The position numbers and the translations under genes are program-made. The notes below the pieces were generated by a model, which saw nothing but the letters and a program-made list of their open reading frames with translations, did not search any database and had not been told where the DNA came from. A stretch of 64,000 nt of DNA from Ostreococcus lucimarinus CCE9901 (lineage: Eukaryota > Chlorophyta > Mamiellophyceae > Mamiellales > Bathycoccaceae). The stretch spans positions 186,001 to 250,000 of the forward strand of contig NC_009375.1 in NCBI RefSeq assembly GCF_000092065.1, given 5' to 3'. Below, piece after piece: positions 47,879-57,318 of the stretch. Position 1 is the first letter of the stretch. Each line of letters opens with the position of its first letter.

Positions 47879-49633
47879 TTACTTGGAGCCTTCGCCTTCG
47901 GCGCCGGAAGAACTTCGGGAGCCTTCTTTCGAACCTTCGTTCGAACCTTCGTTCGAGCCGTGACCGTACTCGTCCACTCCCTTGCCTTCGACTTCGCCGA
48001 CCTTGTTCGCCTCGCTCGCGTTGGTTTCGTTCGACTTTGGTTTGTTGTCCGATCCGTTTGAGACGTTTTCAGTCGTCGTCGTCGTCGTCGTCGTTTCATC
48101 GTTGTTTCGAGTGAACTGTCCGCGAACGCGAGGACGGGATTCCGAGAGCTTTTGTCGCGAAGGGTAAAGAACTTTCTTTTCGAAGTTCCTTTCCTTGCGC
48201 TTCTTCAAAAAGCGTCGAATCGCCGCGGCGCGATGCTCGGCGGCTTGGCTCGAGCTCGTCTGCTGGGTGTGATCGGCCGCAGTTTGTAAAACGTTGAAAA
48301 ACGGATTCGCCATATACGATTGATCCATCACTGAAGCGTCGACCGAAGACGCCGCCACCGCGGCGGCGGCGGCGGCGGCGGCGGAGAATTGGTTCATATC
48401 GGCGTACGGCGGCATCGGCGGCGGCACGGGCATTTCCATCTTCGGCATAATCGGTCCGTAAAATTTGGCGAAATCTGACGGTGGCATCATGGAAGACGCT
48501 TCATAAAACGAGTGATGCTGCTGCGTCAAGTCAACGCTCATCATTTGCACCGCGGTATCCTTGTTTTCGTTCTTAAGGTAGTTTTGAAACCCCTTGAACG
48601 CCGAACGCGAGTTTGATCGTCGAACGACGACGTGCTCAGACGCGTGCTCTGGTAAAGAGAGTTCGAGCATAGTCGTTGCCCCACCGTGCGCCTTGATGAG
48701 TTGCACGCTCAAGCCGCGGAACTTTTCGCCGTCGTTTGGATCACGCTGGCCCGACCCCGAGCCTTCGTGGGAGCCGCTACCGCTTCCCGTGCCTTGACCC
48801 GAGCCGCCCGAGCCGCAGTCTCCCGACCCACCCTCGCGACTGGCCCATCGATCGATCGCTTCGGCTTCGGCGCGTCTCGTGAGCGGTTTTTCGTTGTATT
48901 GATTATCGCTCCCCGAATCGTTTTGCCCACCGCCCGAGCCCCCCGCGACTTTTTCCCTGCTCGTGAGCTTGGTGAGCGACGACTTTGCGCTCCCGCCGAC
49001 GTTGTCGTTTGGATCCATGCAGTTCCCCGAACCCGAACCCTCACCTTCAACGCTACCACTTTCGTGGCTTTTTAACGCCCGCGTGTGCGCCAAGCTCTCC
49101 TTCAACTCGATGCGGTTCACCGGTTTCGTCAAGAAACCGGCGGCGCCCGAATTTTCAAATCGCGTCTTGCACGCCTTGCGCTCGTCCACGGTGGACATGA
49201 TGACGATCGGCACCCCGCGCAGGGTTTCGTTCGCCTTACACGCCTCCACCAGTTCGACTTCCCCGTCGAGTTCGGGCATCAACACGTCGAGCAAAATCAT
49301 ATCCACCGACGTGTCCTCCCTCGCGCTCTTCGGCGCCCCCCGCAAGACGTCCAAGACTTCGTTCCCATTCGTCGCCGCCACCACCTCCACCCCGAGCTCG
49401 CGCAGCATCGATTCCACCATCTTTCGCGTGTGCGCGTCGTCCGTCGCCAGCAGCACTCTCAAGTGCGCGCCCGCGTCGTTCAACCTCGGTCGCGCGCTCT
49501 TCCCATTCGTCTTCGCGCGCGCGCGTCCCGCGCGTCCCCCCCCCCCGCCCGCGTTTCTCGCGCTCGCGTCCTCGACCGCGTCCGCGAGCGCGTCCGCGAG
49601 TCGCGTCGCGCCCATCGCGTCGTCGTCCCGCAT
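47879..49633 (-). CDS. TOC1: Pseudo-response regulator TOC1/PRR-like, circadian clock protein
   Basis: 584 residues. A receiver domain spans about 55-175 (LRVLLATDDAHTRKMV; ILLDVLMPELDGEVELV near 114; GFLTKPVNRIELKESL near 168) and a CCT motif about 461-505 (RRFLKKRKERNFEKKVLYPS). Between are Gly/Ser repeats and a poly-alanine run. The acidic pair DD, the phosphoacceptor-position Asp and the Lys of true receivers are all present, while plant PRRs usually have Glu at the Asp position. With the CCT domain this is the plant/green-algal TOC1/PRR family, which represses morning genes in the nucleus. The C-terminal tail repeats SNEGSNEGSKEGS. An Evening Element lies upstream. Confidence 0.92.
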   Translation of the reverse strand: MRDDDAMGATRLADALADAVEDASARNAGGGGGRAGRARAKTNGKSARPRLNDAGAHLRVLLATDDAHTRKMVESMLRELGVEVVAATNGNEVLDVLRGAPKSAREDTSVDMILLDVLMPELDGEVELVEACKANETLRGVPIVIMSTVDERKACKTRFENSGAAGFLTKPVNRIELKESLAHTRALKSHESGSVEGEGSGSGNCMDPNDNVGGSAKSSLTKLTSREKVAGGSGGGQNDSGSDNQYNEKPLTRRAEAEAIDRWASREGGSGDCGSGGSGQGTGSGSGSHEGSGSGQRDPNDGEKFRGLSVQLIKAHGGATTMLELSLPEHASEHVVVRRSNSRSAFKGFQNYLKNENKDTAVQMMSVDLTQQHHSFYEASSMMPPSDFAKFYGPIMPKMEMPVPPPMPPYADMNQFSAAAAAAAAVAASSVDASVMDQSYMANPFFNVLQTAADHTQQTSSSQAAEHRAAAIRRFLKKRKERNFEKKVLYPSRQKLSESRPRVRGQFTRNNDETTTTTTTTENVSNGSDNKPKSNETNASEANKVGEVEGKGVDEYGHGSNEGSNEGSKEGSRSSSGAEGEGSK

Positions 49634-50057
49634 CGTCGCTCGCGCCCGTCGCCGCGCCTCCGTCGCGTCGTCGAGCGCGGTCCGGACGACGCGACGGACG
49701 CTGGTTTTCGCGCCGCGCCGCGCCGCGCCGCGCCGCGCGTCGATCGCGCCGCCGCGTCGATCGTCGCGCGCGTCGTGTGCCTGAGAATGCGGGGCGCGCG
49801 CGACGCGCGATCGACGAGTCGCGACCCGGCGCGGGGGGGCTCGAGCGAATCTTTTCGACGACGCTTTTTCGCCGCGAAAAAGCGAAACGCGGGATATTCG
49901 CAGACGTGTGATAAATGTACGTATTACACGCGTGTTGAAGGGTATGCAAAAGGGATCTCCCGCAATGATGCGTCCCGTTGAAAATATCTTCGAGCCGACG
50001 GCGGCGCGGTGGGCGGTCGGTCGCTCGGCGACGCCGGGCCGGGACGGGAAGGCGGAC
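49634..50057. other. Upstream region of TOC1
   Basis: 424 bp between the TOC1 start and the stop of the next minus-strand gene. It is GC-rich near TOC1 (runs of CGCCGCGC at 49716-49740) and becomes AT-richer toward 49900-49990, where the Evening Element lies. No gene is seen. Confidence 0.55.
49981..49989 (+). promoter_or_regulatory. Evening Element AAAATATCT upstream of TOC1
   Basis: AAAATATCT exactly matches the canonical Evening Element, the binding site of CCA1/LHY-type MYB factors. It lies 348 bp upstream of the TOC1 start, in the only long AT-rich patch of the intergenic region. Work on Ostreococcus tauri reported an evening-element-like site in the TOC1 promoter bound by CCA1, so a clock role is likely. 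Confidence 0.7.
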
Positions 50058-51008
50058 TCACGCGCTCGAGGCGAGGGCGGCGGCGACGTCGGAGCCGAGG
50101 GCGGAGGCGAGATAATCGCCGATCGACGCGAACGGACGCGCGACGGCGAGGTCGAGGGCGAATAAGGCGAACCAAAACGCGCTGGGACGCGTCAAAAAGG
50201 CGCGGACGTAGTCGGCGTCCGACGAGACGACGTCGCGCGCGCGAAGTGAGGCGCCGAACGTGGACCAGTTCAGGAGCCAAATCAAACCAAACGTGCCGTG
50301 AGCCCATATCGTGGGGAGACCGGGTCTCGCGGCTTCGAGCGCGGCGACGGAGGCGACGTCGAGGACGCGCTGCGCCGGGAAAATTTGAGCTCCGAAACCG
50401 AGCGTGCCGAGCCACACCGCGAGCGCGGCGCGCTTGTCGTCCTTCGTGAACAGGACGATGTATGCCGACGTCATCGTTTGCCACACGAATGGCAACCACG
50501 CCAACCAAAGGGTGTCCAATCCGGGGACTCTGAGCGCGGGATCGACGACGCCCGCGAAGCGAACGCACTCCCACGTCAACACGAACTGAAACGCGATCGA
50601 TCGCGCGCTGAGCTCGGTTTTCCGCCAACCGCGGCTCTTTGAAAGTGGTAGTCCACTCAACGCGCACACCGTCGCCAGCGTGAGCGCGACGCCGGTCAAC
50701 GCGGGGTCCAGCCCCGGAGTCGCGCCGCCACCGCTCGTCAGCGCCGTCGCGTCGTCCAGCGCCCACTGGCCCATCATTCCCGCCCCTAGCGCGGTATATA
50801 ACGTTCCCGACACCGCGTGCGTGTGATACTTGTCCGCCTTGGTCCACATCCTGCGAAACGCGCGCTCGGGAGTCATTTCGTCGTCCTTTGAGCTCGTCGA
50901 CGCCTTCGCGCTCGTCGACGCCCGCGCGCGCGCGCTCGTCGACGCGCGCGCGCGTGGAGACGCGCATGACGACACTGTGTGCTTCGGCCACGCGTGGACG
51001 CGAGACAT
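50058..51008 (-). CDS. Plastid multi-pass membrane protein, unknown function
   Basis: 316 residues. The first 45 are Ala/Ser/Arg-rich, transit-like, then a soluble motif (TPERAFRRMWTKADKYHTHAV) leads into about six hydrophobic segments (TGVALTLATVCALSGL; LDTLWLAWLPFVWQTMTSAYIVLF; AALAVWLGTLGFGAQIF; WAHGTFGLIWLLNWS; FWFALFALDLAVA). Aromatic and His residues are frequent near the membrane ends. I do not recognise the family. A start at the Met at residue 45 (MTPERAF) would remove the transit peptide. Confidence 0.65.
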   Translation of the reverse strand: MSRVHAWPKHTVSSCASPRARASTSARARASTSAKASTSSKDDEMTPERAFRRMWTKADKYHTHAVSGTLYTALGAGMMGQWALDDATALTSGGGATPGLDPALTGVALTLATVCALSGLPLSKSRGWRKTELSARSIAFQFVLTWECVRFAGVVDPALRVPGLDTLWLAWLPFVWQTMTSAYIVLFTKDDKRAALAVWLGTLGFGAQIFPAQRVLDVASVAALEAARPGLPTIWAHGTFGLIWLLNWSTFGASLRARDVVSSDADYVRAFLTRPSAFWFALFALDLAVARPFASIGDYLASALGSDVAAALASSA

Positions 51009-51130
51009 CGTCCGCGATGACGGTGCGCGCGCGCGTGTGCGGGGCGGCGCTATTCACACGTCGAGTATACAGAGCTACTTATTACGACACCCACACATCG
51101 GAGGCGCTACTAGGCGTGACTGCGCTGTGA

Positions 51131-53347
51131 TCACGACGTGTCCATCTTCACCGCCGCGTTGACTTTGATTTTATCGATGAAGTGAATTGTTTCGGCTTTG
51201 GAGACCAACAAGTTGCATGACGTGCGACCGCGCCAGCACGCGATGGCGAGGTCCGCCTTGCTGACGTTGATGGCGGCCAGATCTTCATCGCGAGGAACGA
51301 GAATGCAGCATCCCAAAGTGAGATCGAGCAAGGCTTTTTTGGTTTCGGCGCAAGAGATGACGGCGCGTTGCGGCGCCTCTGCGCTGTACTCAAACGCCAA
51401 CGTGCGACGTTCAAGGATGGCTTTAAAGTCGTCAAAAGTCGGGCGAATGATGCGCTTTCTCACGAACGGGAACATCATCGGTATTCCGTCTTGCGTGAGA
51501 CGGAAATCACACATCGCACCAGAAGTTTCTTCTTGTTCTTTGACTTCATCCTTGATTTCCTGGCGCTCGAACGCCTTGAGCCCGCACGACGTCACGCGAA
51601 GACTTTCGTTGACGTCGCACGCTAAGTACTGGCGCAAGGAGTCGGTGATGGTGTACACACGCTTCGGTCGTGAAGTGTCCGCAGTGCGTGTGACACAATT
51701 TTTGTGTAACGCAATGTCATCGCTTTCGATACCGTAGACACTGTAGATGCTATTGATCACCTTCGGATCGTTCACCGGAAGCACAGGATCGATGCCGAGC
51801 CATCGACTGCCCCCGTTCGGACCCGTCGCGCCTCTGTGTGGGAGCAAATACTCGCCTTTGTCGTCGACTTCCGGAGGTATAGACGCAGTCTGACCCTTGC
51901 GGGCCAACGTGATCACCTCATGTGACATCTCGATCTCGTTCTTCGCGTTCACGTTGAGCGAAAGGCGAACACGCTCCTTCACAGTTTGCTTCTTTGCGTT
52001 CACGTCTTCTTTGATCTCCATGGGCTTAACTTTCTGGAATACGGCGACAAAGAATCCACCAGTGTCTTGATGATGAGGCAAAAGTCGCAGACATCGCTCC
52101 AACGGCAGTTTCTTCGTCTCTTCGTCGGAGAACATCGTCTCGCAGAGCTTGAACATTTGCTCCTCGCCTCGAAAGCTTGGGTGATAGCCAAACTTATCCC
52201 ACACTTGCCAATCGCGCAATCCAGGGCTACGCTTCAAGTCTGGCAATTCGTCACTCACATCGAGAAGCTCCAAAGCACCATCGCATTCCTTCAACAACGC
52301 CGCCACGACAGCTTCGTTTTCAATCGGATTCAGCGAGCACGTGCTGTACACGAGACGACCGCCCACCTTGAGGAGCTGAGCACCGCGAGCAGCGATTCTA
52401 AGCTGTAAGGTATGCAAACCGTTACCATTACCAGGAGTCCATCTGTTCCAGATATCCGGTGCCTTGCGCATCGTCGCGTCGCCCGAGCACGGTACGTCGC
52501 ACAGGATGGCGTCAAAGTCGAAGAGTTCACCCTTTGGGCCTTTGATGATGGGATAGTTTTGCGCTTCATGATTGGTCACGAGTAACGTCGGTGAGTTCGC
52601 TCGCTTCGTTTGATGCGTCAGTAAGTTGCAACGCTTCAAATCGACGTCATTGGCGACGACGATTCCGGTGGGAAGCTTGGTGTTGCCGTCAAAATCACCG
52701 TGCATGCGTTCCAAAATCTGAAACGTCTTGCTTCCCGGCGACGCGCACATGTCCAAAATTCGATGATGCGGTTGCGCATCCAAGAAAAACGGAGGAATCA
52801 TCGATACTGCCTCTTGCCTAGAGATCGACCCGAGCTCGTTAGCGTTCTTGATGAAGTCGAAAATTCCTTGCAGCGCCGGCAACCGTCGCAACTGCGCTCG
52901 CGTATAACTACACTGCCACGCCAATCGCTCGGGATACCACGCCAACGGCTTCGGCGGCGGTAATTCATTTTGTTCCTCATCTTTCAATTCCTCTTTGAGC
53001 AATTCCGCGAACAGTGTCCCCTCCAATTGGTCTCGCATATCCGTCGCGAACTTTCCACTTCCATTGATTCTAAACGTCATCGGCAACGGCGACCGCATGC
53101 AGTCCAAAAACGTCTCCCACTCGCTCTCCGGGACGATATTCTGGGCTTTGTAGTACGTCTCAAACGCTTTGTTCGTCTTCTGGATGTCGTGATAGCCGTC
53201 GTGCGCGTTCCCTCGTTCACCTCGCGCATCCATGCCGCCGCCGCCGTCGCGTTTTTGTCGCTTGAAGTCGCGCGCGAAGGCGCCGCTTTGAGGACCGTTC
53301 CCGCGACCACCGCCTCCTCGACGCTTGTTAAATCGACCCCGACCCAT
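51131..53347 (-). CDS. NSUN2: tRNA (cytosine-5) methyltransferase, NSUN2/Trm4-like
   Basis: 738 residues, normal for NSUN2. N-terminal RGG/basic stretch, then YYKAQNIVPESEWETFLDCM, the family start. SAM-binding: LDMCASPGSKT. Two catalytic cysteines are visible: CDVPCSGDATMRKAPDIW near 286 and GGRLVYSTCSLNPIENEAVV near 333, as in other NOL1/NOP2/Sun enzymes (one forms the covalent complex, the other releases it). A PUA-like C-terminal region follows. Makes 5-methylcytosine in tRNA and some mRNA, in the nucleus. Confidence 0.95.
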   Translation of the reverse strand: MGRGRFNKRRGGGGRGNGPQSGAFARDFKRQKRDGGGGMDARGERGNAHDGYHDIQKTNKAFETYYKAQNIVPESEWETFLDCMRSPLPMTFRINGSGKFATDMRDQLEGTLFAELLKEELKDEEQNELPPPKPLAWYPERLAWQCSYTRAQLRRLPALQGIFDFIKNANELGSISRQEAVSMIPPFFLDAQPHHRILDMCASPGSKTFQILERMHGDFDGNTKLPTGIVVANDVDLKRCNLLTHQTKRANSPTLLVTNHEAQNYPIIKGPKGELFDFDAILCDVPCSGDATMRKAPDIWNRWTPGNGNGLHTLQLRIAARGAQLLKVGGRLVYSTCSLNPIENEAVVAALLKECDGALELLDVSDELPDLKRSPGLRDWQVWDKFGYHPSFRGEEQMFKLCETMFSDEETKKLPLERCLRLLPHHQDTGGFFVAVFQKVKPMEIKEDVNAKKQTVKERVRLSLNVNAKNEIEMSHEVITLARKGQTASIPPEVDDKGEYLLPHRGATGPNGGSRWLGIDPVLPVNDPKVINSIYSVYGIESDDIALHKNCVTRTADTSRPKRVYTITDSLRQYLACDVNESLRVTSCGLKAFERQEIKDEVKEQEETSGAMCDFRLTQDGIPMMFPFVRKRIIRPTFDDFKAILERRTLAFEYSAEAPQRAVISCAETKKALLDLTLGCCILVPRDEDLAAINVSKADLAIACWRGRTSCNLLVSKAETIHFIDKIKVNAAVKMDTS

Positions 53348-53479
53348 TTCGAGGGAAGTTCCGTCGCGCGCGCGCGAGTGCGGCGGCGACTCGATCGCGA
53401 TTGCTTTGGCGGCCGTGAGGTCAAAAAGTCTCTGACAATCATCGCGAATACAATTTATTACAATTTGGCCGCAACCGCG

Positions 53480-55030
53480 CTAAGATAATATGAATACAAT
53501 GAACAGAGACAATGCAGTGCCGAGGAATATACCGGCGACGAGGGCAAAGCTGAGGACGACGCCCTCGGCTTGACGTTTTGAGAGCGGCGCGCGGCTGGCG
53601 CCGTGCATCATGGCGACGCTCGCGAGCCAACCATTCGTCACCGCGAGGGCGGATATGAAGAGGAAGGGGAAGAAGTCGGACGCAAACACGGTGGGCACGC
53701 GCCAGTTCGGCGTGGTGACGTTGCAGGCGGCGAGAAACGGGATGAAGGCGAATCGAAGCGTCGCCGCGCGCCGCAACGACGCGCCTCTCGGCGGCGTCTT
53801 GGGATACATTCCAGCCAGATGTCGGCCGAGAAAATCGCCCAAGTTGAAGAGTAAGAATAATACCGGCGACCAAAACGCTCCCATTGCGCCGTGCGAGCTC
53901 TCGATTGAGCTCGTGATTGCCGGAAACGCGCAGAGGCTGGCGATAAACGTCAACGCGACGGCGAGTCTATAATCGCGACTCTCGTCGCCGAAATCCTCCA
54001 CGCCTGTGGAAGCTCTCAACGGCGCGCCCTCGACGTCGCTGTCGTACTCATCGACGTCATCATCCCGTAGGAGCGCGTTCATCTCCGACCGGCGCCCATC
54101 TCGATGCCGCTCGACCCCAGTGAGCTCTTCGAATGCGGGCGTCTTGTCCAATCGCGCCGCCGTCGCCGCGCAACCCAGCACCACCGCCGCGGCGACGTAA
54201 AAATACGCCTGTGCGCCTTTCGCGGACGACGAGGACGAAACTGATCCCCCACCATACGCAGTCGTCGCCAGCGCCACCAAAGAAACCACCACCCCACTCA
54301 CCGCCTGCCCGCTCATCGCGCCCTGCGCGAACTCGGGCGGCAACCGACTCGCGAGCGCGAACCCCCCGGACTGCGCCACCGCCGTCGCCAATCCGACCAC
54401 CACGATCACCCCTAGCGTCTGCGCGAATACGACGTCCATTTTCACCCGTTCCACGCCCGCGACGACCCCACACGTCCATATCCCCACCGCCGCGATTCCC
54501 AGCGCGCTCGCCGTCGCTCGCGAACCCGTCGCCGCGCCGCGCGCGTCCCCATATTTCACCAACCCCGCGCATCCGATCAGATTGCTCAGCGCGTACGCGT
54601 TCGCGAACGTCCCTTCGAAATTCGCCGCGAAGAACGACCCATCGTTCGCGCCATCGTTCGCGAACCGTCGCGCGAAGTACGCGCGCTCGGTGATGAAGAC
54701 GTTCCACGGGAACAGCGTCCCCACGCCCACGGCGACGAAGCGCGCGTACAGCGCGCGCGCCGGCGTCATCGAGGCGCGCGTCGCTCGAGACGCGTTCGCG
54801 TCGTCGCCCGCGCGTCGGCGTCGCGCGTCGGCGTCGGCGTCGACATCGTTCGCGTCGTCGTCGTCGTTCGCGTCATCGACCGTCGGGACCGACGCGTCGG
54901 CGGCGGCGGCGGCGATCGCGTCGCGCGCGCCGCGCTCGGAGTCCCCGCTCGCGCGCGTCGCCGGCGTCGCGCGCATCGCGCCCGCGGCGAGGCGCGCTCT
55001 GCGGCGTCGCGCCATTCGTCGACGCATCAT
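53480..55030 (-). CDS. Equilibrative nucleoside transporter (ENT/SLC29)
   Basis: 516 residues. A low-complexity N-terminus (about 100 residues) is followed by 11 hydrophobic segments. Diagnostic: FVAVGVGTLFPWNVFITERAYF at the first helix, FLLFNLGDFLGRHLAG near 390 (the N-x-x-D-x-x-G-R motif) and the end GVVLSFALVAGIFLGTALSLF. ENTs carry nucleosides, and some bases, across plasma or vacuolar membranes. The true start may be a later Met (such as MTPARALYARF) since the first 90 residues resemble neither transporter nor signal. Divergent from the DUF3007 gene. Confidence 0.92.
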   Translation of the reverse strand: MMRRRMARRRRARLAAGAMRATPATRASGDSERGARDAIAAAAADASVPTVDDANDDDDANDVDADADARRRRAGDDANASRATRASMTPARALYARFVAVGVGTLFPWNVFITERAYFARRFANDGANDGSFFAANFEGTFANAYALSNLIGCAGLVKYGDARGAATGSRATASALGIAAVGIWTCGVVAGVERVKMDVVFAQTLGVIVVVGLATAVAQSGGFALASRLPPEFAQGAMSGQAVSGVVVSLVALATTAYGGGSVSSSSSAKGAQAYFYVAAAVVLGCAATAARLDKTPAFEELTGVERHRDGRRSEMNALLRDDDVDEYDSDVEGAPLRASTGVEDFGDESRDYRLAVALTFIASLCAFPAITSSIESSHGAMGAFWSPVLFLLFNLGDFLGRHLAGMYPKTPPRGASLRRAATLRFAFIPFLAACNVTTPNWRVPTVFASDFFPFLFISALAVTNGWLASVAMMHGASRAPLSKRQAEGVVLSFALVAGIFLGTALSLFIVFILS

Positions 55031-55041
55031 CGATCGAGACG

Positions 55042-55690
55042 ATGACGTTCGCGACGACGACGCGCGCGACGACGACGACGGCGCGATGCGCGACGACGCG
55101 ACGCGCGACGACGCGACGCGCGCGCGGCGTGTTCGCGGCCGCGCGGTCGAGCGCGACGCGCGCGCGCGCGACGACGAAGACGATGACGACGACGCGAAGG
55201 CTGGAATCGCCGCGCGTCGGGAAGACCACGCGCACGCGCGCGACGCCCGCGGACGATGAAGGCGACGTGCCGTTCGGGTACACGCGCGCGGACGTGATGC
55301 TGATCGGGACCGGGGTCACGGGCGCGGGATTCGCGGCGTACTACGGGTTGCAATCGTTCGCGGGGATGGATTCGACGAAGGCGGGCAACGCGGTGCAGTT
55401 GACGTTCGTGCTCGGATTGACGCTCGCGTGGGTGGGGTCGTACGTCATGCGAGTGTTCAATAAGGACATGACTTACGCGAAGCAGTTGAAGGATGTGCGT
55501 GCGAAGCGAACGAGGCGAGAGCGCGAGACGAAACGCGAAGGAGAAAGAAAACGCGAACCGAAGACTGACGCTCAGACGTTTCGTTTCGACGATGGTTAAA
55601 CAGTACGAAAACGCGGTGATGCAAAAGCGTTTGGAAGAAATGCCGGCGAGCGAGCTGGAGAAGATGATGGACGAATTGGACGAGAAGTGA
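55042..55690 (+). CDS. DUF3007-family plastid membrane protein, two exons
   Basis: Joined from 55042-55494 and 55604-55690, 179 residues. The unspliced frame runs on through a basic tract to a TAA at 55597. Splicing the 109-nt intron (donor GTGCGT, CTGAC branch, acceptor ACAG) joins AKQLKD to YENAVMQKRLEEM, restoring the C-terminal KQLKDYExAVxQKRLEE pattern of the cyanobacterial/plastid DUF3007 family. After a transit peptide of about 75 residues come TRADVMLIGTGVTGAGFAAY and a second membrane segment (LTFVLGLTLAWVGSYVM). Function unknown. Its start codon is 11 bp from that of the ENT gene. Confidence 0.85.
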
Positions 55691-55731
55691 GTAGTGTTCT
55701 ATTGCAGTGTAAGTGCGGCGCTTTTATCAGT

Positions 55732-56742
55732 TTATCCTCTCGCCCTGGCGCGACGCGCCTCCTCTTCCCCGGCTAAACGATCGCTCACGCTCACCATCCC
55801 ACGACGGTCGAGGAACGGATACTCGCCCACCCAGACGTTAAGGAACGGAAAATACGCCTCGCGAACGGCTTGAAACGTGTAAAAGTACGGGTCGTCTGAT
55901 GTCACGATGAGCTCGACGTCGTCGCCTACGTTGATATCCGCGTACTCCGCTTTTAAAGGAACTTTCAGCGGTACTCGCGCCCCGGATCTATCTCCGACGA
56001 CTAGGTTAAACATCCAATCTACGCTCGACGTCCCGCGCGTCTCCACGGGCTCGACTGAGATGACTCTGGCGCGCCACAGGCCCGCGTATTTAGCGCTTCG
56101 CACCTTTGAGTTACGTCGCGCCGCTAACGCCACGGGTGCCCACAAAAAAAACGTGCTCGCGGGCACGGCGAGCGCCGGCGCCGCATTCGCGGTCAACACC
56201 GTCGTCAACAGCGACAACCCCACGCGTTGAAACGCGGTATCGTTATCCCCCCAAAAGTACCCGTATTGCTCCCCCGTCGCCGCGATGGGCAGCACGCGTT
56301 CGTAATCCCGCTGCGTCAGCACCAGCACGTTCGGTCGCGCTCCACCTCGATCCCGTCGCTCGTTTCGTCGCTCTCGCGGTTCCCTTCGCGCCGCTCGCCG
56401 TTGTCGCGTCGACGCCGACGCCGTCGCCCCTCGCGCGCGTCGCGCCTCGTCCTCGTCCAGCCACCGCGCGTCCTCGGCCGCGCGTCCCGACGCGCTCGCG
56501 CTCGCGTCGTCGTCGTCGTCGTCGTCCATCATAGCGTCGTCCGCGTCCGCACCGCGTCGAGCGACGCGAAGCGCGCGTCCGCGGCGCGTCGTCGAGCCGC
56601 CGCCGGAATTGAATGCCCGCGCGATTCCCTCGCGACTCCTTCGCCGCGCGCGCGCCGCGCCGTTCGTCGCCGCGCGCGTCGTCGCGCGCGATGTCCACCG
56701 CGTCGTCGGCGCGCGCGCGCGCGCGTCGACCGACGCGGACAT
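55732..56742 (-). CDS. Plastid protein of unknown function
   Basis: 336 residues. The first 65 look like a transit peptide, followed by acidic and arginine-rich low-complexity (about 70-135). The conserved-looking part begins NVLVLTQRDYERVLPIAA (about 140) and has a hydrophobic stretch (ANAAPALAVPASTFFLWAPVALAARR), then KYAGLWRARVISVEP, a beta-rich domain with VPLKVPLKAEYADINVGDDVEL, and SDDPYFYTFQAVREAYFP and VWVGEYPFLDR. This resembles an uncharacterised family in plants and algae, unnamed to me. Probably one or two membrane segments in the plastid. Confidence 0.65.
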   Translation of the reverse strand: MSASVDARARAPTTRWTSRATTRAATNGAARARRRSREGIARAFNSGGGSTTRRGRALRVARRGADADDAMMDDDDDDDASASASGRAAEDARWLDEDEARRARGATASASTRQRRAARREPRERRNERRDRGGARPNVLVLTQRDYERVLPIAATGEQYGYFWGDNDTAFQRVGLSLLTTVLTANAAPALAVPASTFFLWAPVALAARRNSKVRSAKYAGLWRARVISVEPVETRGTSSVDWMFNLVVGDRSGARVPLKVPLKAEYADINVGDDVELIVTSDDPYFYTFQAVREAYFPFLNVWVGEYPFLDRRGMVSVSDRLAGEEEARRARARG

Positions 56743-56795
56743 CGCGCGACGCCGCAGACGCCGGCGCGCGGCGCTGTGTCGCGCGACCGACGGTG

Positions 56796-57260
56796 ATGCG
56801 CGCGCGAATCGTCGCGCGCGCGCTCGCGCGGTCGTCCGCGGCGCGGCGCGGGATGTCCGCGACGTCGTCGACGCGCGCGGACGCGCTGCGCGAGCGCAGG
56901 ACGTTCACGGCGGACGATTGCGCGGCGTTCGCGCGGTTGACGGGCGATGAGAATCCGATTCACTTCGACGACGGCGCGGTGGGTGACGGCGAGAATCGAT
57001 TGCGAGGACGCGCGGTGCACGGAATGCTGGCGGCGAGCGCGTTCGGGGCGCTGCTGGCGCGCGCGAGGCCGGGGACGGTGTACGCGAGCCAAGAGTTGAA
57101 ATTCAGGGAACCGGTGCGCGTGGACGAGGAGCTGGAGATTGAGTTGAAATTGGTGAAACGATCGGGAACGAGGGCGCGGTACGAGACGGTGGTGCGGAAA
57201 GTGAAGTGTGGGACGGTGTGCGTCGATGGGCACGCGCTGGCGCTGTTGCCGGAGGAGTAG
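56796..57260 (+). CDS. MaoC-like (R)-hydratase, probably mitochondrial
   Basis: 154 residues from ATG 56796, chosen because MRARIVARALARSSAARR looks like a mitochondrial presequence; the frame is open upstream in basic sequence overlapping the divergent gene's 5' region. The hot-dog domain shows FARLTGDENPIHFDD, the hydratase-2 motif with catalytic Asp and His, then GRAVHGMLAASAFGALLA and LKFREPVRVDEELEI. Enzymes of this type hydrate or dehydrate (R)-3-hydroxyacyl thioesters, as in mitochondrial type II fatty acid synthesis. All catalytic residues are present. Confidence 0.85.
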   Translation: MRARIVARALARSSAARRGMSATSSTRADALRERRTFTADDCAAFARLTGDENPIHFDDGAVGDGENRLRGRAVHGMLAASAFGALLARARPGTVYASQELKFREPVRVDEELEIELKLVKRSGTRARYETVVRKVKCGTVCVDGHALALLPEE

Positions 57261-57318
57261 GCTGTCGTAGAGGGGTGTAATTTTATCTAGGCGCGCGAGC
57301 GATGTTGCAACAATATAT

